Assembly (NCBI GenBank): GCA_004298915.1
Contig: SCTE01000496.1
Location: 1-7,040, forward strand
DNA length: 7,040 nt
Origin: Chloroflexota bacterium
GTDB taxonomy: Bacteria > Chloroflexota > Limnocylindria > Limnocylindrales > CSP1-4
Direction: 5' to 3'
The notes beneath the pieces are model-generated. The model was not told the DNA's origin. It ran no database searches and saw nothing but the letters and a program-made list of their open reading frames with translations. Made by a program: the position numbers and the translations under genes. This document shows positions 6,334 to 7,040 of the stretch, in pieces. How positions within the stretch are numbered: the stretch's first letter is position 1; the number at the start of each line of letters is the position of its first letter.

Positions 6334-7040
6334 TCAGGACCGGGCCGGGACCCGATGGAACAGCGCCGGATCGGCCGCGCCGGGCAGGACCCGGATCAGT
6401 GACGCGGGCCGCAGGCCGAGCGTCGCGCGACCCAGGGGACCGTCCAGGGTCAGGGAGTCAAGTGATTCGGAGCGGGCGAGGACGGTGACCGGCGCGCCCG
6501 GCCGGAGCCCGCGCGCCTCGAGGTAGGAGAGCAGGCCCGGGTCCTCCTCGGCCTCCTCCGTGATCCGGTAGATCGTCACGTGATCGCCGGCCGCGGTCTC
6601 CGACAGGCGGATTCCCTCGGGCCGACGTCGCGTCGTCTCGATGTCGATGGGGTTGCCGTGCGGGCACGTTGCGGGATGACCCAGCAGCTCATCGAGCCGT
6701 GCCTCCACCCGCGGTGAGATCGCGGCCTGCAGTCGCTCCGCCTCGACGTCGGACTCGGCCCAGCCCAGCCCGACGATCTCGGTGAGCAGCCACTCGCACA
6801 GGGCGTGGCGCCGGAAGATCCCGTCGGCGGCCGCTCGCCCGGCGGTGGTGAGGACCAGGACCCGGCCATCGCTCTGGGTCACGAGGGCGTCGGCGGTCAG
6901 CCGCCGGAACATCTCGCTCGCTGCCTGCGGGCTCACGCCCATCCTTCGGGCCACCTGGGCCGAGGTCACGCGGGCACCGTCGCCGGTCATCACGCGGAGG
7001 GCGAGGAGGTACTCCTGTGCTGCCGTGGACAGGTCGCGGG
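6334..7040 (-). CDS. DtxR/MntR-like transcription regulator with altered metal site, 5' end outside the window
   Basis: Member of the DtxR family, repressors that bind Fe(II) or Mn(II) and control metal uptake. The frame is open to the right edge; upstream of the first internal GTG (6993) it still encodes LSTAAQEYLLALR, the normal first helix, so the true start lies beyond the window. Numbering from that GTG, the winged helix-turn-helix spans about residues -9 to 50 (TSAQVARRMGVSPQAASEMFRRL), the dimerization and metal domain about 51-118 (ending GHPATCPHGNPI, a family hallmark), and a FeoA/SH3-like domain about 127-204. Aligned without gaps to C. diphtheriae DtxR from memory, His63 and Glu67 keep the ancillary-site His79 and Glu83, but Cys102, Glu105 and His106 become Glu86, Gln89 and Ala90. 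Glu86 matches the MntR version; the other two lose side chains that hold metal. It precedes gltX by 22 nt. No metal-transport gene is in view to suggest a target. Confidence 0.88.
   Translation of the reverse strand, partial: RDLSTAAQEYLLALRVMTGDGARVTSAQVARRMGVSPQAASEMFRRLTADALVTQSDGRVLVLTTAGRAAADGIFRRHALCEWLLTEIVGLGWAESDVEAERLQAAISPRVEARLDELLGHPATCPHGNPIDIETTRRRPEGIRLSETAAGDHVTIYRITEEAEEDPGLLSYLEARGLRPGAPVTVLARSESLDSLTLDGPLGRATLGLRPASLIRVLPGAADPALFHRVPARS

Noticed and set aside
6324..6335. Direct repeat GACCCC-GACCCC just upstream of the gltX -10 box as an operator
   Set aside because: Two 6-bp GC-rich units, overlapping the end of the upstream gene, are easily expected by chance; kept only as a note under the promoter.
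5259..6488. Long plus-strand open frame (409 codons) antisense to gltX
   Set aside because: Its composition is that of a complement of a GC-rich gene, and gltX on the other strand has every family motif. No promoter or ribosome-binding site supports it.
820..7040. A new defence, secretion or biosynthetic system
   Set aside because: Every gene except the lipoprotein and the NTF2-like protein belongs to a well-known housekeeping or regulatory family, and the operons are too short to form a multi-gene system here.

Overview
The window is GC-rich bacterial DNA, densely packed, with no stretch over about 90 bases free of genes. It holds six protein genes: two are cut by the window edges and four are complete. 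I see no rRNA, tRNA, CRISPR array, insertion sequence or phage gene. Protein style (ProRS and GluRS sequence type, an Ala/Thr/Pro-rich lipoprotein, an NTF2-like protein behind gltX) and the promoter layout suggest an uncultured member of the Chloroflexota, with Actinomycetota as the main alternative. This is an inference from general resemblance, not from a marker gene.

Layout from left to right: a 5'-truncated secreted lipoprotein (+, 2-790); convergent to it, prolyl-tRNA synthetase proS (-, 820-2544); divergent from proS across 86 bp, a PiT-family phosphate transporter (+, 2631-3638); convergent to that, an OmpR/PhoB-type response regulator with no kinase beside it (-, 3678-4370). Upstream on the same minus strand lie a small SnoaL/NTF2-like protein (4426-4818), glutamyl-tRNA synthetase gltX (4815-6311, sharing an ATGA stop/start with the small gene) and a DtxR/MntR-like regulator that runs off the right edge (6334-7040).

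The genes are mostly housekeeping: two aminoacyl-tRNA synthetases charge Pro and Glu tRNAs, PiT imports inorganic phosphate, and two regulators answer an unknown signal and probably a metal. gltX and the NTF2-like gene form a translationally coupled pair. I see no new multi-gene system.

The most informative signals are two. First, all four gene starts that open a transcription unit and have visible upstream sequence (proS, pit, response regulator, gltX) carry a TANNNT -10 box only 5-8 nt before the start codon and no Shine-Dalgarno. The one internal gene has a strong AAGGAG. This points to leaderless transcription as the default. Second, the DtxR-like protein keeps its fold but has Gln and Ala where the primary metal site of DtxR/MntR has Glu and His, so its metal response is doubtful or altered.
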